Of a DNA stretch of 16,428 bases, positions 14,696-16,428 are shown piece after piece; positions within the stretch are counted from its first letter, which is position 1, and the number at the start of each line of letters is the position of its first letter. Origin of the DNA: Flavobacteriales bacterium UBA1820 (GTDB lineage: Bacteria > Bacteroidota > Bacteroidia > Flavobacteriales > UBA1820). The translations under genes and the position numbers were made by a program. The stretch spans positions 7,606 to 24,033 of the forward strand of contig DCEW01000076.1 of assembly GCA_002314265.1 (NCBI GenBank), in the 5' to 3' direction. The notes under the pieces were generated by a model. It worked only from the letters and a program-made list of their open reading frames with translations. It searched no databases and was not told the origin of the DNA.

Positions 14696-16381
14696 ATGGC
14701 AAATACTTTACCCCAACCGTTTACGCCTCCCTACGAGATCGATCCGCGTTTTGAAAAAGGCGTGGTGTATTTTTCGATGGAATACGCCATCGACCAGAGC
14801 TTGAAGATCTATTCGGGCGGTTTGGGCTTTTTGGCCGGGTCGCACATGCGCAGTGCGTATCAGTTGCGGCAGAACCTTACCGGGATCGGTATCCTGTGGA
14901 AAAACGGGTATTACGACCAGCGTCGCAACGCCGATCAGACGATGCAGGTATGTTTTGAGGAGAAGAGTTACAAGTTCCTTACCGATACGGGTATCAAGTT
15001 TACGGTGGAGATCAACCATGCGCAGGTGTGGGTGAAGGCTTATTACCTCGATCCGAAGATTTTCGGTACGGCACCGTTGTTCCTGCTGACCACCGACCTG
15101 GAGGAAAACGATTTTCTGGCGCGTTCCACCACGTTCCGTCTGTACGATTCCGACCCTCAGGCCAAGATCGCAGCCTCCATAGTCCTGGGGCGCGGGGGAG
15201 TCAAATTGCTCGAACAGTTGGGCTACGAACCCGACCTCATTCACCTCAACGAAGCGCACGGGGTGTCGGCCGCTTTTGCCCTGTACGAGAAATACGGCAG
15301 TCTCGAAGAGGTGAAGAAGCGCATGGTCTTTACTACGCATACCCCGGAAGAGGCAGGAAATGAAAAGCATCCGTTCGATCTGTTGGCCAACATGAGCTTT
15401 TTCGGCCATATTCCCTTGGATGTGGCGCAGCAGCTCTCGGGTGTGAAGGACGGTGTGTTCAACCATTCGCTGGCCGCCCTGCGGATGAGCCACCTGGCCA
15501 ACGGTGTGTCCAAGCTTCATGGCGAAGTCGCTCGTCAGATGTGGGCGGGCAACGAGGGGATCCCTCCCATTACCCATGTGACCAATGCGCAGAACAAGTC
15601 GTATTGGGCCGACTATATTCTCGAACAGGCGCGTGTAACGGGCAACGAACTGTTGCTCACAGCCCGCAAGAATGCCTTGAAAAAGAGCCTTTTCGACCAC
15701 GTAGCCGATCAATGCGGGACGATCCTCGATCCGCAGGTGCTCACCATCGTCTGGTCCCGGCGCTTTGCCCAGTACAAACGCCCCGATCTGCTCACCCAGG
15801 ATGTGGAGCGTTTCCACCGCCTGATGGAAAACACCAAGATGCCCGTGCAGATCATCTGGGCCGGAAAACCCTATCCGACCGATTACGGGGCCATCAGCGT
15901 GTTCAACAAGCTGGTCGATATGTCCAAGCATTACAAGAACATGGCGGTGTTGGTAGGATACGAGTTGTGGCTTTCCCGCAAACTCAAGCTCGGCGCGGAC
16001 ATCTGGCTGAACAATCCCCGGATTACCCGCGAAGCCTCCGGTACTTCCGGCATGACGGCGGCCATGAATGCGGCAATCAACTTTTCGACCTACGACGGAT
16101 GGATTCCCGAATTTGCCAAAGACGGGGTCAATTCGTTCATCATCCCCCCTCAGGACTACCGTCTTCCCACGTATGAGCAGGATACGCTCGACCGGAACAA
16201 CATGTTCGATATTTTGGAAAACAAGATCATACCGATGTATTACGGCGACCGCAAGGGGTGGACGCAGATGATGATGGCTTCGATGAACGATGTGGTACCG
16301 TTTTTCGATTCGGCGCGCATGGCTACCGAGTACTACGAAAAGATCTACAATGCTCCGGTGGATGCTCCTGCCGGCGAGTGA
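14696..16381 (+). CDS. glgP: Short alpha-glucan phosphorylase-like protein (GT35 type) lacking the usual PLP lysine
   Basis: This 561-residue protein aligns by motif with the short alpha-glucan phosphorylases (GT35 family, without the N-terminal DUF3417 region). These use phosphate to release glucose-1-phosphate from glycogen or maltodextrin. Shared motifs are VYFSMEY and YSGGLGFLAG (23-48), IHLNEAHGVSAAF (182-194), VFTTHTPEEAGNEKHPFD (211-228), the phosphate-site segment WSRRFAQYKRPDLL (353-366), and WLNNPRITREASGTSGM (437-453). At the position where phosphorylases have the pyridoxal-phosphate lysine (SGTSGMK or GTGNMK) this protein has threonine (T454, codon ACG). The usual LAGD is also LAGS. 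The reading frame is intact and the rest well conserved, so this is not simple decay. Activity as a phosphorylase is therefore uncertain; the change may be a lineage trait. The start ATG follows an A-rich leader. Confidence 0.85.
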   Translation: MANTLPQPFTPPYEIDPRFEKGVVYFSMEYAIDQSLKIYSGGLGFLAGSHMRSAYQLRQNLTGIGILWKNGYYDQRRNADQTMQVCFEEKSYKFLTDTGIKFTVEINHAQVWVKAYYLDPKIFGTAPLFLLTTDLEENDFLARSTTFRLYDSDPQAKIAASIVLGRGGVKLLEQLGYEPDLIHLNEAHGVSAAFALYEKYGSLEEVKKRMVFTTHTPEEAGNEKHPFDLLANMSFFGHIPLDVAQQLSGVKDGVFNHSLAALRMSHLANGVSKLHGEVARQMWAGNEGIPPITHVTNAQNKSYWADYILEQARVTGNELLLTARKNALKKSLFDHVADQCGTILDPQVLTIVWSRRFAQYKRPDLLTQDVERFHRLMENTKMPVQIIWAGKPYPTDYGAISVFNKLVDMSKHYKNMAVLVGYELWLSRKLKLGADIWLNNPRITREASGTSGMTAAMNAAINFSTYDGWIPEFAKDGVNSFIIPPQDYRLPTYEQDTLDRNNMFDILENKIIPMYYGDRKGWTQMMMASMNDVVPFFDSARMATEYYEKIYNAPVDAPAGE

Positions 16382-16428
16382 TCTTTTTTCTTTCGTACGA
16401 ACGGGTCGGCAAAAGGAGCGGCGGGATA

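Overview
The window looks like ordinary chromosomal core sequence from a GC-rich member of the Bacteroidota, most likely Bacteroidales; an Alistipes/Rikenellaceae-type genome is my best guess. The main evidence is the promoter style. Most transcription units start with the Bacteroidota -7 element TAnnTTTG, several with a TTG about 20-22 bases upstream, and A-rich leaders replace Shine-Dalgarno sites. The proteins agree: a split transketolase, a long PurC, a RecQ without HRDC, an OmpA/TPR lipoprotein and a short glucan phosphorylase of Bacteroidota type. No phage, IS, CRISPR, tRNA or rRNA was seen.

Left part (1-4931): a two-gene transketolase operon runs leftward (N-terminal then C-terminal subunit) and is divergent from fmt. 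Between their promoters lies a 91-bp element that can fold into a perfect-armed four-way cloverleaf. fmt is convergent with recQ, and the two coding ends overlap by 41 bp. recQ is the last gene of a tight leftward cluster, phoH-purC-yqaA-like-recQ. In that cluster phoH and purC are one base apart, and purC and the membrane-protein gene share a base (TAATG).

Middle (7366-11170): xth (exonuclease III) diverges from phoH and is followed by clpB, which ends in a strong terminator. A 16-bp perfect palindrome sits upstream of clpB.

Gene-poor stretch (11170-11906): about 0.7 kb holds no convincing CDS but is rich in RNA signals. It contains a second, orphan terminator, then a promoter followed by about 185 nt that fold into a closed multi-hairpin RNA ending in its own terminator, and finally the leftward terminator of the next gene. 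I read the 185-nt unit as an independently transcribed structured ncRNA and consider it one of the two best leads in the window.

Right part (11907-16428): an abundant-looking OmpA/TPR lipoprotein and cmk (cytidylate kinase, apparently starting at TTG) run leftward. Divergent from cmk is a 561-residue alpha-glucan phosphorylase-like protein in which the position of the family's PLP-binding lysine is a threonine.

The protein-coding content is housekeeping: pentose phosphate, translation initiation, DNA repair, purine and pyrimidine nucleotides, proteostasis, envelope and storage glucan. The unusual material is non-coding, apart from the active-site change in the phosphorylase.
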